DNA from: Ginsengibacter sp963792025
GTDB lineage: Bacteria; Bacteroidota; Bacteroidia; Chitinophagales; Chitinophagaceae
Length of the DNA stretch: 64,000 nt
Reading direction: 5' to 3'
Assembly (NCBI GenBank): GCA_963792025.1
Contig: CAWBUS010000005.1
Span: 372,001-436,000, forward strand
Below the pieces are notes generated by a model that was given only the letters and a program-made list of their open reading frames with translations, was not told where the DNA came from and made no database searches. Position numbers and translations under genes: made by a program. This document shows positions 8,680 through 17,205 of the stretch, piece by piece. Each line of letters starts with the position of its first letter. Position 1 is the stretch's first letter.

Positions 8680-9300
8680 TTAATCGTCGATTTCGAGGCC
8701 TTTTGTAATTCCAAATTCAATTCCCGTTTTTTGAAAAAAGGCTTTCAGCAATTCATACTTTTGATTGCAAAAATCCCCTGTTATAACTTTTTTTGAACTC
8801 GTACGATATCCCTGGCATTCAAAACAAATTTCTATAAAAGCAATCATTGCGCCATTTTCGTTAGTGAAAATTATCGCATTTTTTGGATTGTAACATCCTG
8901 TTTGTGTTAACGTAAAAATATCTCCTCTGTAGACATTATTGTATAAAATGTCAGTTAAGGAATCGACTTGAGATTCGTCCAAAGTTTTAATCTCCAATAA
9001 ATCGGAATAAATCAACTTTTTACGTTTCAACGGCAAATGCCCATTAGAGTATGCAAACCCGTTCTTGTCAGCCTTTTCAGCAAACGAGACCAACTTTATT
9101 CTGTTGGATACATTAAAAGGATAGAACAGATTTCTTTGTTCAACAGAATATTTATTAAAATATTCACATTCATGATTTACCCGATCGCTATCTAATAGTT
9201 GATCGGTTGGAGGACCGGGAGGAATTGGCAAACTCTTTGACTGTGCATTTACGTTCACTATTCCAAGAATAACAAAGAATACGAAAAAGCTTTGCCTCAA
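8680..9300 (-). CDS. Hypothetical exported protein
   Basis: A 206-residue protein with a clear signal peptide (SFFVFFVILGIVNVNAQS). The frame starts at TTG (9300); I see no in-frame ATG near the signal peptide, so TTG is taken as the start. The mature part is mixed alpha/beta with several cysteines (HECEYF, TQTGCYNP, IEICFECQGYR, GDFCNQKY); FECQGY-x(9)-GDFC might form disulfides. I do not recognise a family. It lies 11 bases upstream of the alpha-galactosidase-like gene on the same strand, so the two are probably cotranscribed. Confidence 0.7.
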   Translation of the reverse strand: MRQSFFVFFVILGIVNVNAQSKSLPIPPGPPTDQLLDSDRVNHECEYFNKYSVEQRNLFYPFNVSNRIKLVSFAEKADKNGFAYSNGHLPLKRKKLIYSDLLEIKTLDESQVDSLTDILYNNVYRGDIFTLTQTGCYNPKNAIIFTNENGAMIAFIEICFECQGYRTSSKKVITGDFCNQKYELLKAFFQKTGIEFGITKGLEIDD

Positions 9301-9341
9301 TATATTAATATTTTTTTCCAGCGAATTTAGGTTAGAAATCT

Positions 9342-10169
9342 CTATTCAAAATAAACCTTCACCGTTTGATACAACAACCGGTTTTGCATATACTGCGTTT
9401 GCATATTTACCTTTTCTGAATAACCTTCGAGTCCAAACAAACCCGCTGCGTTTCCTTTATTGACAGCTATTTCAAGATAATTAGCGGAATTAAATAATGC
9501 CAGCTTTTCGCTTTCGTGTACATCCGCATAGGTTTCACTTATCTTTTCAATTACCTCATCTCTTTTAAAAACAATTTTGAAACTTCTTCCGCGGCGTTGC
9601 TCTTCAAATTCTTCTTTGGTAATGTTGATGATCACATTTTCAAAATTATCTATGAAGATGATCTGCCCTTCAATAAATTTTGGTCCTAGTAATGGCCGCA
9701 AAGGATTTTTAGTTTCTATTGACACACTATTATCTCCCACTTCATCCATCGTTTTGCCATCAAGAATTTGCTGGTACGCTTTTGCAAAAACGGAAGCGCA
9801 ATAGAGTGTATTCTTTTTTTCAGAAGGTCGTAAAGGAAGTGCGACAATCTTTTCAGGAACTTCTTCGAGTATCATTGTGATTAGTCCGTTATCAGCACAA
9901 CCAATAAATTGGTTGTTATGCTGAATCAATAATAAGTGGTCGGGCTTTTTATCGAAAAGATTTACCAATACAATATGAAAAGTATCCGGGGGAAAATTTT
10001 TTATTGCGTTGCGGCAAACATAAGCTGCCTGCGGATAATTAAAAGGCGAAAGTTCATGGGATATATCTATAATGTTGAAACTATTGTTTACCTGAAGTAA
10101 CTGGCCTTTTATGGCTCCAGTTAAAAAATCCTGTCGTCCTATATCTGATGTGAGCGTTATTAAAGGCAT
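9342..10169 (-). CDS. SAM hydroxide adenosyltransferase/chlorinase-fold protein, divergent active site
   Basis: A 275-residue protein of the DUF62 family, which in characterised members splits S-adenosylmethionine with hydroxide or halide. The fold markers are present: ITLTSDIG-x-x-DFLTGAIKG at the N-terminus, IIDISHELSPFN, FIGCADNGLIT (the GPDNGLL motif) and the C-terminal beta domain with GLEGYSEKV. The usual VDPGVG-x-x-R segment is VNLFDKKPD here (Asn70 replaces Asp), and the TFHGRDIFAP segment is TLYCASVFAK (residues 121-130), so the Asp/Arg/His triad looks absent. Other Bacteroidota homologues, as I remember them, share this. Catalytic activity is therefore doubtful. Confidence 0.85.
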   Translation of the reverse strand: MPLITLTSDIGRQDFLTGAIKGQLLQVNNSFNIIDISHELSPFNYPQAAYVCRNAIKNFPPDTFHIVLVNLFDKKPDHLLLIQHNNQFIGCADNGLITMILEEVPEKIVALPLRPSEKKNTLYCASVFAKAYQQILDGKTMDEVGDNSVSIETKNPLRPLLGPKFIEGQIIFIDNFENVIINITKEEFEEQRRGRSFKIVFKRDEVIEKISETYADVHESEKLALFNSANYLEIAVNKGNAAGLFGLEGYSEKVNMQTQYMQNRLLYQTVKVYFE

Positions 10170-10371
10170 TCAAATTTTGTTACGGAATTCTCAAAAAATC
10201 AAAAGGTAATAAACACAATGAACGAAGGTATATTTACTTAACTAATTGACCATGATTTGATAAGAAACTTTCTTTCTAAATGATCAGTTTTCATTACAAT
10301 CTTATTCACATAGGCTATTACAATTTACTTTGATAAAAATAACAACGACGAAGTTGTCATAAAAAACCCTT

Positions 10372-10611
10372 CTATTTTGGCTTAACAAGCAGAGCATAAA
10401 TAACATATAGCCATCCCAATATACCATGAATTATTGCCCAAAGAATTGATTTATTCCTGCTCCAGGAAACAACTACGGCAATAATAGTTCCCAGTCCAAC
10501 TGAAGGGCCAATGTAAACAGGTTGCATGTAGCCATTATAGTTAGGTCCGGTTGCACAGGCAGCAAGAAACAATGCGCAAAAAACAGCCGATGGAAGTATT
10601 TTATTTTTCAT
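10372..10611 (-). CDS. Small membrane lipoprotein
   Basis: A 79-residue protein with a lipoprotein signal peptide (lipobox LAAC, Cys19), a short polar stretch, then two hydrophobic segments (GLGTIIAVVVSWSRN and SILWAIIHGILGWLYVIYALLV). The second half resembles small YqaE/Pmp3-like two-helix membrane peptides, but the lipobox makes it an unusual combination. It stands alone with ~200 bases either side. A weak stem (ACAAC/GTTGT, 10342-10357) followed by a T-rich run on the minus strand may end the transcript. Function unknown. Confidence 0.75.
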   Translation of the reverse strand: MKNKILPSAVFCALFLAACATGPNYNGYMQPVYIGPSVGLGTIIAVVVSWSRNKSILWAIIHGILGWLYVIYALLVKPK

Positions 10612-10719
10612 GATTTATCATTTCTTTTTGTGATTAATATTTTTTGCGTAAAAATTTAAAAAAAATTCATGAGCACCAATCCAGGATCATGTTCAAAGTT
10701 AATTATACGTAACGCATTT

Positions 10720-11451
10720 TTACCTCTTCTCCAAAAATCCCCAGAATGGCTTTTTAGGCTGCATATATTTTAGCCCAAATGCCATAATACTTTTCTCCTT
10801 AATATATGCAATCGTATCATCTATCGAATTTGTTACAAAGTAAAGTCTTTCATCGGCGGCTGAGATGGTCCCGACTTCACACATGCGATTGGTATGCTCC
10901 AATATTTTTTTGTAAAAATCCTTATCAAAGATAATGATGGGGAAGGTGTTTATCTTTTTCGTTTGAACCAAAGTCAATGCTTCAAAAAATTCATCCAGTG
11001 TACCAAAGCCACCAGGCATCACAATAAATGCATAGGAGTATTTTATTAATAATGTTTTTCTAAGAAAAAAATATTTAATGTCTACCCATTTATCAAGGTA
11101 AGGATTGCGTTTTTGTTCGTGAGGTAATACGATATTACATCCAACGCTTTTGCCGCCTACATCTTTTGCTCCGCGGTTAGCGGCTTCCATAATGCCAGGT
11201 CCGCCACCGGTCATAATGGTAAATCCCAATTTCGCAATTTCGCCGGAAAGCTTTCTTGCTTGTTGGTAATATTCGTGATCTTCTTTAAACCGGGCAGACC
11301 CAAATACTGTAATACAGGGACCTACAAAATGTAATGCCCTGAAACCTTTAATAAATTCAAAAAAAACACTCAATGCATACTTAAAATCTTTCAACCGGTC
11401 CTGTGGTCCCTCGAGAAATTTTATCTCTGTCTTTGCCTTTTTCTCAATCAA
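10720..11451 (-). CDS. LOG-family (TIGR00730) Rossmann-fold protein
   Basis: A 243-residue member of the lysine decarboxylase-like/LOG family. Characterised members are nucleoside 5'-monophosphate phosphoribohydrolases, releasing for example cytokinin bases. The two diagnostic motifs are intact: GGGPGIMEAANRGA (residues ~82-95) and PGGFGTLDEFFE (~146-157), with Glu154 the expected catalytic glutamate and the arginine/lysine pair of FFLRKTLL upstream. The start is a TTG at 11451: an in-frame stop directly precedes it and no ATG is nearby. A TATATTTG -7 element lies ~35 bases upstream (11486-11493). The physiological substrate in bacteria is generally unknown. Confidence 0.9.
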   Translation of the reverse strand: MIEKKAKTEIKFLEGPQDRLKDFKYALSVFFEFIKGFRALHFVGPCITVFGSARFKEDHEYYQQARKLSGEIAKLGFTIMTGGGPGIMEAANRGAKDVGGKSVGCNIVLPHEQKRNPYLDKWVDIKYFFLRKTLLIKYSYAFIVMPGGFGTLDEFFEALTLVQTKKINTFPIIIFDKDFYKKILEHTNRMCEVGTISAADERLYFVTNSIDDTIAYIKEKSIMAFGLKYMQPKKPFWGFLEKR

Positions 11452-11485
11452 TTAAACACTTTTTAAATTTAAAAATAAAATCATC

Positions 11486-11493
11486 CAAATATA
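11486..11493 (-). promoter_or_regulatory. -7 element upstream of the LOG-family gene
   Basis: TATATTTG on the minus strand matches TAnnTTTG exactly, about 35 bases before the TTG start. A TTG occurs upstream at a 15-base spacing rather than 19, so the -33 element is uncertain. Confidence 0.5.
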
Positions 11494-11564
11494 ATTAAAT
11501 AGGTGTGGCAAATAATTTAAGTTGTGAAGATTTTAAGACAATGATGATTTAAAAATTATGTTGC

Positions 11565-12830
11565 ATGAATTCAATAAAAAAAACTGAAACTGATTTTAAA
11601 GATTATCTTAAATCTCTCGGACCGGGTTTAATAACGGGCGCGAGTGATGATGATCCGTCCGGTATAGCAACTTATTCGCAAGCGGGCGCTGCCTTTGGGC
11701 TCGCAACGTTATGGACCGCATGGATCACATTTCCGTTGATGGCGGCCATCCAGGAAATGTGCGCTCGCATTGGATTGGTAACAAGTAATGGCCTTACACA
11801 TGTTATTAAAACGCATTATTCCAAAAAGCTTTTATATGTAATGCTGGCGTTAAGTTTCCCTGCAATCACACTTAATATTGGTGCTGACATTGCGGGTATG
11901 GGTGCCGTATCTAACCTTCTCTTTCCGGCCATCCCTTCTTTTGCTTTTAGTATTTTGTTTACGGCATTACTCATGTATATCATCATTCACTATTCCTATA
12001 AAAAACTCGCAGCAATTTTAAAATGGTTATGTATCGTCTTGTTTCTTTATATAGTTGTTCCGTTTATTGTTACAAAAAATTGGAGCGTTGTTTTAAAAAA
12101 TACTTTCATTCCTACAATTCATTTCAACCGCGAATATTGCGAAATTCTCGTTGCGCTTTTGGGTACGACTATTTCACCCTATTTATTTTTTTGGCAGGCA
12201 AATATGGAAGCAGAAAGCCAGGCTCAAAAGGAAACCCACATAATTGTTAATAAATTTTTTCTTAGGAAGATGCGTTCCGATGTTATTACCGGGATGTTTT
12301 TCTCCAATGTGGTAATGTTCTTTATTATTCTTACAACAGGAGTAGTTTTATTTAATGGCGGCATTCATCAAATTGATACGGTAGAACAAGCAGCCATGGC
12401 ATTAAAACCATTAGCAGGAAATCTTTCTTATGTATTATTTGCAATAGGTGTGATAGGAACAGGCTTGTTGGCTATACCTGTATTGGCAGGGTCATTGTCT
12501 TACATTCTTGCAGAAACTTTTGATTGGAAGGAAGGACTTGATAAAAAATTCAGCGAAGCCAAAGGATTTTATATTACGATAATAATTTCATTGCTTATTG
12601 GTTTGTTCATAAACCTCACAAAGATTACAGCATTCCAGGCTTTATTTGTTACTTCCGTTGTCTATGGTATAACAGCACCTGTTTTAGTAGGTGTCATATT
12701 GCATATTTGTAATAATAAAAAGATTATGGGAAACGAAACCAACAGCGCCCTTTCTAATGTTCTTGGTGTCGCAACTTTTTTACTAATGTCAATTGCCGCT
12801 ATTGCCCTTCTTTATTTTCAGTTCAATTAA
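11565..12830 (+). CDS. Nramp-family transporter with non-canonical metal site
   Basis: A 421-residue integral membrane protein with about 11 helices and clear Nramp topology (GPGLITGAS at TM1, then KTHYSKKLLYVMLALSFPAI and later helices). In classical Mn/Fe transporters TM1 has DPGN and TM6 has MPH. Here TM1 reads DDDPSG (Asp30-Pro31-Ser32-Gly33) and TM6 reads ISPYLF (Ser204-Pro205-Tyr206), so the TM1 asparagine and the TM6 methionine and histidine are missing. Nramp relatives lacking the methionine include Mg(II) carriers, so a hard ion or a non-metal substrate is possible. It converges with the E1 gene, leaving only two bases between them. Family certain, substrate unknown. Confidence 0.88.
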   Translation: MNSIKKTETDFKDYLKSLGPGLITGASDDDPSGIATYSQAGAAFGLATLWTAWITFPLMAAIQEMCARIGLVTSNGLTHVIKTHYSKKLLYVMLALSFPAITLNIGADIAGMGAVSNLLFPAIPSFAFSILFTALLMYIIIHYSYKKLAAILKWLCIVLFLYIVVPFIVTKNWSVVLKNTFIPTIHFNREYCEILVALLGTTISPYLFFWQANMEAESQAQKETHIIVNKFFLRKMRSDVITGMFFSNVVMFFIILTTGVVLFNGGIHQIDTVEQAAMALKPLAGNLSYVLFAIGVIGTGLLAIPVLAGSLSYILAETFDWKEGLDKKFSEAKGFYITIIISLLIGLFINLTKITAFQALFVTSVVYGITAPVLVGVILHICNNKKIMGNETNSALSNVLGVATFLLMSIAAIALLYFQFN

Positions 12831-12832
12831 AC

Positions 12833-14899
12833 TTAGTAAGCAAGAATTTTTTTAATAATCGCTGCAACTTTTTCTGCATTAGGCAACATGACTTTTTCAA
12901 GATTAATATTCATGGGAACTGCAGGCAAATTTAAAGCCCCTAACACTTCAACAGGTGCATCCAGGAAACGAAAACATTCGTTCGAAATCCTTCCAGCCAG
13001 CGCTTCAGCAAAGGAATTGTTCTGTTGTTCTTCGGTTAACACCAAACATTTGCCATGTTTTTTTACTGTTGAAAAAATTAGTTCTTCGTCTAAAGGAAAT
13101 AATGATCTGAGGTCAACAATTTCCAATTGGTTATTGAATTTTTTTGAAGCTTCTTTGGCCCAGTAAACCCCTATTCCATAGGTAATAATGCAACAGCTTT
13201 CTCCATTTTTTATTTTTTCTGCATCAGCCTGCATAATAATATTGCCCCTACCTAACGGTAATACATAATCGCGGGAAGGCTCGACAGTTTTTGCGTCTTC
13301 GGTGCCGGGAACTTTACTCCAATAAAGTCCTTTATGTTCGAGCATTATAACGGGATTGGGATCAAGAAACGCGGCTTTCATTAATCCTTTCATATCTGCG
13401 GCATTAGACGGATAGACTATCTTAATTCCTTTGATTGAAAGCAACAGACCTTCTATACTTCCGCTATGATAAGGTCCCCCACCACCGTAAGCACCCACCG
13501 GGACACGAATAACCGTTTGCACTGGAAATTTTCCACATGTGAGATAACAACTTTTTGCAACCTCCGTAATTAATTGGTTTATGCCCGGGAAAATATAATC
13601 ACCAAACTGAACTTCAACAATTGGTTTTACACCGGTTGCAGACATGCCAACAGTTGAACCAATGATATAGGCTTCCTGGATAGCCGTATTAAAAACGCGA
13701 TGGTCGCCAAACTGTTCGGCCAAAGTGGCCGCTTCCCTGAAAACGCCTCCCAGCCTGCGTCCTACATCCTGTCCATATAAAACCGCTTCCGGGTATTCTT
13801 CCATAATCTCACGAATGGCAAACAAGGCAGCATCAACCATTATTATTTTTTCTTTGCCTGGTGGACTTTTTTCACCCTTCTCTTCGGTAACTAACGTTGG
13901 CGCAAAAACGTAGTCCTCTACTTTTGCCGGGTCAGGTTCCGGTGATTCAGCAGCATTCTTAAAATGTTCTGCGACCTCATTCTTAGCAAGAGATTCAATT
14001 TCATCTAATTCATTTCCGTTTATACCGATCTCGAGTAAACGCTTTTTTAATTTGGGTAATGGATCGTGTTCAGCGTGCGCTGCAAGATCTTCTGCGGACC
14101 TATAAAATTCTTTTCGCACTCCACTTGTATGATGCGCCAATAAGGGAACTTTAGCATGTACTAAAAAAGGTTGGCGATTTTCACGAACCTGCGAAACGAC
14201 ACTTGTCATTACTTCATAACTTTTAAAAAAGTCGCTACCGTCTATGCTTATACGCTGAAGCCCTTTAAATCCCCCGGCAAATTCAAATGCATTCATAGTT
14301 CTCGCCTCATCTGAACTTACACTTATGCCCCAATCATTGTCCTGCACCAAATAAATGATTGGAAGCTTTTTTAAAACCGCAACCTGCAACGCTTCGCTCA
14401 CTTCTCCTTCAGTTAGAGATGCATCACCCAAAGAACAGATCACAATGGGGGATTCTCCTTGTTCACCTTTTTTATAAAGTGGTGAATTTATAAATTCAAG
14501 GTATTGCAAGCCATGAGCTATGCCCGTAGTAGGTATCGCCTGCATACCTGTGGCACTGCTTTGATGAATCATCGTTGGCCTGTCCGGTCCGCGATAATTA
14601 GGATGAACATAATATGCCCTGCCGCCGGTGAAAATATCTTCCCCCTTTGCCAGCAATTGTAACATTAAATTATAGGGAGAAAATCCAAGTCCTAATAAAA
14701 GACTCTCATCGCGATAATAAGGACTTACATAATCGAAGGGTAACAATTGAAATGCAGTAGCAAGTTGAATGGCTTCATGACCCCGGGAGGTGGCATGAAC
14801 ATATTTACATATCTGGCGGTTAGCTTCATAGGTTTCCGACATAAACCTCGCTTCACACATGAAACGAAAAGCCCGTAGCAGAATTTGTTTATCAATCAT
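12833..14899 (-). CDS. 2-oxoacid dehydrogenase E1, fused alpha and beta subunits (branched-chain type)
   Basis: A 688-residue thiamine-diphosphate enzyme in which E1-alpha (residues ~1-330) is joined to E1-beta (~350-688). The alpha part has the ThDP/Mg motif GDASLTEGEVSEALQVAV...QDN (Gly157 to Asn188) and the phosphorylation-loop-like YRSAEDLAAH. The beta part has VLYGQDVG, the RVPVGAYGGGGPYHSGSIEG segment and the LDAPVEVLGALNLPAVPMN C-terminal signature. It would decarboxylate branched-chain 2-oxoacids and pass the acyl group to E2. The alpha-beta fusion is common in Bacteroidota. It lies downstream of bioB, with a hairpin-forming gap, in a probable M42-bioB-E1 operon. E2 and E3 are not in the window. 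Confidence 0.92.
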   Translation of the reverse strand: MIDKQILLRAFRFMCEARFMSETYEANRQICKYVHATSRGHEAIQLATAFQLLPFDYVSPYYRDESLLLGLGFSPYNLMLQLLAKGEDIFTGGRAYYVHPNYRGPDRPTMIHQSSATGMQAIPTTGIAHGLQYLEFINSPLYKKGEQGESPIVICSLGDASLTEGEVSEALQVAVLKKLPIIYLVQDNDWGISVSSDEARTMNAFEFAGGFKGLQRISIDGSDFFKSYEVMTSVVSQVRENRQPFLVHAKVPLLAHHTSGVRKEFYRSAEDLAAHAEHDPLPKLKKRLLEIGINGNELDEIESLAKNEVAEHFKNAAESPEPDPAKVEDYVFAPTLVTEEKGEKSPPGKEKIIMVDAALFAIREIMEEYPEAVLYGQDVGRRLGGVFREAATLAEQFGDHRVFNTAIQEAYIIGSTVGMSATGVKPIVEVQFGDYIFPGINQLITEVAKSCYLTCGKFPVQTVIRVPVGAYGGGGPYHSGSIEGLLLSIKGIKIVYPSNAADMKGLMKAAFLDPNPVIMLEHKGLYWSKVPGTEDAKTVEPSRDYVLPLGRGNIIMQADAEKIKNGESCCIITYGIGVYWAKEASKKFNNQLEIVDLRSLFPLDEELIFSTVKKHGKCLVLTEEQQNNSFAEALAGRISNECFRFLDAPVEVLGALNLPAVPMNINLEKVMLPNAEKVAAIIKKILAY

Positions 14900-14902
14900 T
14901 TT

Positions 14903-14938
14903 AATTAGCTAACTGGCTAATTAGCTGATTAGCTAATT
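14903..14938. repeat. Two overlapping, mutually exclusive hairpins in the bioB/E1 gap
   Basis: AATTAGC (14903-14909) pairs with GCTAATT (14916-14922) across six bases, and AATTAGC (14919-14925) pairs with GCTAATT (14932-14938) across another six. The 3' arm of the first and the 5' arm of the second share bases 14919-14922, so both stems cannot form fully at once. The element fills the whole 37-base gap between bioB and the E1 start. It may be an attenuator-like switch or merely a TTAGCTAA-type simple repeat. Confidence 0.7.
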
Positions 14939-15914
14939 AATTAACCAAAACTTTTTCATCTTTAAATGCTTCCCGCGGTTTTAATCCCAGCAACTGAAAC
15001 ATGGCATTATCCTCATCAAATGCGGGATTGGGAGTAGTAAGTAATTTATCGCCGGAAAAAATAGAATTGGCACCGGCCATGAAACAAAGCGCTTGCTCGG
15101 CAATACTCATTTCTGCACGGCCGGCACTTAGTCTAACCATTGCCGTTGGCATAATGATCCTGGCAGTAGCAATCATTCTTATCATGTCCCAGATATCCAC
15201 TTTGGCATTATCCTGTAAAGGTGTTCCTTTTACCCTAACCAATGCATTAACCGGAACACTTCCCGGATGCGTAGGCAAAGTCGCCAAAGTGTGCAACATG
15301 CCAATTCTGTCCTCATGGGTTTCTCCAAGGCCAATGATGCCACCGCTGCAAACGCTTATACCAGCTTTGCGAACATTCCCTAAAGTTTTTAACCGATCGT
15401 TGTAAGTTCGTGTCGTAATAATATCCACATAATGTTCTTCAGAAGTATCAACGTTATGATTGTATGCATACAAACCTGCGTCATATAATTTTTTTGCCTG
15501 TTCTTCGGTAAGCATACCCATGGTGCAGCAAACTTCCATTCCTAATTCGTTTACGCCCTGAACCATCTCGAGCACACGGTCAAAGTCTTTGTTGTCCCTC
15601 ACTTCCCGCCAGGCAGCACCCATGCAAAACCTGGTAGAGCCCGCATTTTTGGCTTTCTCAGCATAAGCCAAAACTTCTTCTTTTTTCATAAGCGCCTGTA
15701 CATCCACACCGGTATTATAACGGGCGGCCTGCGGACAATAAGCGCAATCCTCGGGGCAGCCGCCTGTTTTTATAGAGAGAAGTGTGCAGACCTGCACTTC
15801 ACCGGTTGCATGGTACTCACGGTGAATGGTAGACGCATTGTAAATAAGTTCAAGCAAAGGAGTATTATATATCTCCGCTATTTCTTCTTTGGTCCAGTTG
15901 TTTCTTATTTGCAT
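14937..15914 (-). CDS. bioB: Biotin synthase
   Basis: A 325-residue radical-SAM enzyme that inserts sulfur into dethiobiotin. The radical-SAM cluster motif is Cys53-x3-Cys57-x2-Cys60 in GGCPEDCAYCPQAARY. Further family landmarks are RFCMGAAWR, EVCCTMGML (cysteines of the second, sacrificial cluster), AYNHNVDTS, CSGGIIGLGE and ARIIMPTAMVRLSAGR, which supplies the arginine ligand of the [2Fe-2S] cluster. Length and motifs are normal. It is followed by E1 and preceded 12 bases upstream by the M42 peptidase gene. No BirA operator can be claimed. The other biotin genes are not in the window; a biotin-dependent carboxylase subunit is encoded at 47 kb. Confidence 0.97.
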   Translation of the reverse strand: MQIRNNWTKEEIAEIYNTPLLELIYNASTIHREYHATGEVQVCTLLSIKTGGCPEDCAYCPQAARYNTGVDVQALMKKEEVLAYAEKAKNAGSTRFCMGAAWREVRDNKDFDRVLEMVQGVNELGMEVCCTMGMLTEEQAKKLYDAGLYAYNHNVDTSEEHYVDIITTRTYNDRLKTLGNVRKAGISVCSGGIIGLGETHEDRIGMLHTLATLPTHPGSVPVNALVRVKGTPLQDNAKVDIWDMIRMIATARIIMPTAMVRLSAGRAEMSIAEQALCFMAGANSIFSGDKLLTTPNPAFDEDNAMFQLLGLKPREAFKDEKVLVN

Positions 15915-15926
15915 TTGTAAATGATG

Positions 15927-17033
15927 TTAATTAAAATAACTCAAATTAGTTTTTGGCGTAAGCGTCAACACACTTTCATACATTAGCCGGATGGTATTTT
16001 CTACATCATCTTTATTGATCATTTCAACAGTGGTATGCATGTAACGCAGCGGCATCGAAATTAAGGCAGAAGGGCATCCATCATTAGCATACGCAAATGA
16101 ATCCGTATCAGTACCGGTGCTGCGACTTACCGTTCGCAACTGCAAAGGAATTTTATTTTTTTCTGCAACTTTTTCTATAATCCCCAGAAGTTTATTATGA
16201 ACTGCAGGGCCATAAACTAATGCGGGACCTTTTCCACACGAGCAGTCACCTTCAATCATTTTATTTATCATGGGAGTGTTGGAATCGTGTGTTACATCAG
16301 TAATAATGGCGATATCGGGTTTGATTTTTCGGGCAATCATTTCAGCGCCTCTGAGCCCAATTTCTTCCTGAACTGCGTTTACAATATACAACGAGTAAGG
16401 AAGTGTCTTTTTATTTTCTTTTAATAACCGGGCCACTTCGGCTATTATGAAGCCGCCAATGCGATTATCAAATGCACGACCAATCAGGTTCCCATAAGAC
16501 AATTCATCAAATCCCTCTGCATACGTTACTACCGACCCAACATGAATGCCTAAACTGTCTACTTCCTTTTTGCTTCGAGCACCACAATCAAGAAAAAGAT
16601 TTTCCACCTTGGGTTGTTGCTCCTTATCGTTACCACCAAACCTGGTGTGGATGGCAGGCCAGCCAAACACCGCTTTTACCGGTCCCTTTTTTCCATGTAT
16701 GGTAACCCGTTGTGATGGAGCAATCTGGTGATCAACTCCTCCATTTCTTTTTAAATAAATAAATCCTTCGTTTGTTATGTAATTTACAAACCAGCTTATT
16801 TCATCTGCGTGGGCCTCAATTACCACTTTAAAGGGTTTTTCCGGATTAATAACTCCAACAGCAGTTCCATATGCATCTGTAAAAGTGCTGTCCACATAAT
16901 TTTTTATATAATTAAGCCACAATTTCTGCCCCCCGCTTTCAAACCCTACAGCAGAAGGTGTATTGATATAATTTTTTAAAAAATCAAGCGATTGCTCATT
17001 TATTAACGATTTTGCCTTTCTGCTTTTAGCCAT
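15927..17033 (-). CDS. M42-family metallo-aminopeptidase
   Basis: A 368-residue cytosolic di-zinc aminopeptidase (glutamyl aminopeptidase/PepA-like). Visible metal and catalytic residues are the histidine in VIEAHADEISWF, aspartate in GRAFDNRIGGF, the glutamate pair in NAVQEEIGLRGAE, aspartate in IITDVTHDS and histidine in RYMHTTVEM. A longer frame starts at 17102 (MARLSYRF...), but the ATG at 17033 matches the family N-terminus (MAKSRKAKSL) and has A at -3, so I chose it. It is the first gene of a probable operon with bioB and the E1 fusion. Substrate specificity is not predictable. Confidence 0.9.
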   Translation of the reverse strand: MAKSRKAKSLINEQSLDFLKNYINTPSAVGFESGGQKLWLNYIKNYVDSTFTDAYGTAVGVINPEKPFKVVIEAHADEISWFVNYITNEGFIYLKRNGGVDHQIAPSQRVTIHGKKGPVKAVFGWPAIHTRFGGNDKEQQPKVENLFLDCGARSKKEVDSLGIHVGSVVTYAEGFDELSYGNLIGRAFDNRIGGFIIAEVARLLKENKKTLPYSLYIVNAVQEEIGLRGAEMIARKIKPDIAIITDVTHDSNTPMINKMIEGDCSCGKGPALVYGPAVHNKLLGIIEKVAEKNKIPLQLRTVSRSTGTDTDSFAYANDGCPSALISMPLRYMHTTVEMINKDDVENTIRLMYESVLTLTPKTNLSYFN

Positions 17034-17205
17034 AATATAAAAGTTCTTTTTAGTATGAAGGATGCAATTTAAAACTTTAAACCGATAAGATAAACGTGCC
17101 ATGCCTGCAGCAAAATCATATCATCAATATATACAAGCCGCCGGTACAGGTCGTAACAAAATGCTATCGATTCAACCAAATTCTGCAATTTGATTAACCT
17201 ATTCT

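Noticed and set aside
15927..17102. Longer start for the M42 peptidase at 17102
   Set aside because: The extra 23 residues (MARLSYRFKVLN...) do not fit the family N-terminus, while the ATG at 17033 does and has A at -3.
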